Source: Nitrospiria bacterium
GTDB taxonomy: Bacteria > Nitrospirota > CAKKRA01 > 9FT-COMBO-42-15
Length of the DNA stretch: 6,008 nucleotides
Direction of reading: 5' to 3'
Assembly (NCBI GenBank): GCA_919902475.1
Contig: CAKKRA010000276.1
Coordinates: 1 to 6,008 of the forward strand
This document shows, piece by piece, positions 5,744-6,008 of this stretch (the stretch's first letter is position 1; every line of letters starts with the position of its first letter). Made by a program: the position numbers and the translations under genes. Below the pieces are notes generated by a model that was not told the origin of the DNA, did not search any database, and worked only from the letters and a program-made list of their open reading frames with translations.

Positions 5744-6008
5744 TACTTTGATGCTGCATAGATTTTAAATATTTTTCTGTTCTCCGCCAACTGCTCAAAC
5801 AAAACCTGCCGCATAATATCAAATGCCTTTAAGACCTTAGGATTCGCAATGCGGTAATAGATTGTAACACCTTCACGCCTTGTCAGAACAATCCTTCTCT
5901 GCCTTAAAATTGACAGATGCTGGGAAAGATTTGCCTTTGTAATGCCAATACGCCTTGCAAGCTCATTTACAGAAAGCTCCTTATCCCTTAATGTATTTAT
6001 AATCTTCA
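5743..6008 (-). CDS. ArsR-family transcriptional regulator, C-terminal part (5' end beyond window)
   Basis: The minus strand is open from the window edge for 87 full codons and ends with TAG at 5745-5743. The visible part is a winged helix-turn-helix: LSVNELARRIGITKANLSQH with SILRQRRIVLTRREGVTIYYRIANP after it. That is the ArsR/SmtB recognition helix (NLSQHLSILR), the beta wing (TRREGVTIYYRI) and a final helix with ALQ-like leucines. ArsR proteins repress their own operon and release DNA when they bind metal or react with a sulfur species. No cysteine occurs anywhere in the visible 87 residues, so neither the CxC metal site of ArsR nor the C-terminal cysteine of the persulfide sensors SqrR/BigR is present here; the signal, if thiol-based, must use the missing N-terminus. 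As first gene of the operon it probably controls the downstream sulfur genes. Confidence 0.9.
   Translation of the reverse strand, partial: KIINTLRDKELSVNELARRIGITKANLSQHLSILRQRRIVLTRREGVTIYYRIANPKVLKAFDIMRQVLFEQLAENRKIFKIYAASK

Noticed and set aside
5733..5822. 30-codon N-terminal extension of the DsrE-like protein
   Set aside because: It overlaps the end of the ArsR gene in another frame, does not resemble DsrE and has no ribosome binding site as good as the one at 5738-5743.

Overview
The window looks like a chromosomal segment of an AT-leaning bacterium, with many ATA, AAA and CTT codons and strong AGGAGG-type ribosome binding sites. The genes fit an anaerobic or sulfur-metabolising lineage: three DsrE-superfamily proteins, a sulfide:quinone-oxidoreductase-like flavoprotein and an ArsR regulator in one operon. 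Uncultured Nitrospirota or Desulfobacterota-type bacteria are my best guess. This rests on gene content, on the style of the helicase N-terminus and on the CCCCTCTTTGCTAAAGAGGG-type intergenic repeat; no taxonomic marker is present.

Left part (1-532): the 5' end of a minus-strand gene for an exported protein (1-189, cut by the window edge) is divergent from a UvrD/Rep-type helicase. The intergenic space holds a cluster of small C/G-rich inverted repeats (about 254-374), then AT-rich sequence without a gene, then a near-consensus sigma70 promoter (478-507). This promoter would give a very short leader holding a four-codon mini-ORF whose stop overlaps the helicase start.

Middle part (533-3477): on the plus strand are a complete 666-residue SF1A helicase with all main motifs and a 276-residue protein of unknown function. 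The second protein is an internal duplication, and each half ends in a Cys-Ala-x-Cys motif. Its upstream region has its own candidate promoter and an imperfect hairpin next to the ribosome binding site. Its stop codon overlaps the stop codon of the convergent flavoprotein gene by 4 bp.

Right part (3474-6008, all minus strand): a compact operon reads, in transcription order, ArsR-family regulator (5' end outside the window), DsrE-like protein with CxxC, TusC/DsrF-like protein, third DsrE-family protein, SQR-like flavoprotein. Spacers are only 9-13 bp, and each gene's ribosome binding site touches or lies beside the previous stop codon, so the genes are probably translated in a coupled way. The likely job is oxidation or relay of reduced sulfur. 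The flavoprotein would take electrons from sulfide or another sulfane-sulfur donor, the DsrE-type proteins would carry or sense persulfide sulfur, and the ArsR protein would control expression. The substrate is inference; the family assignments are read from visible motifs.
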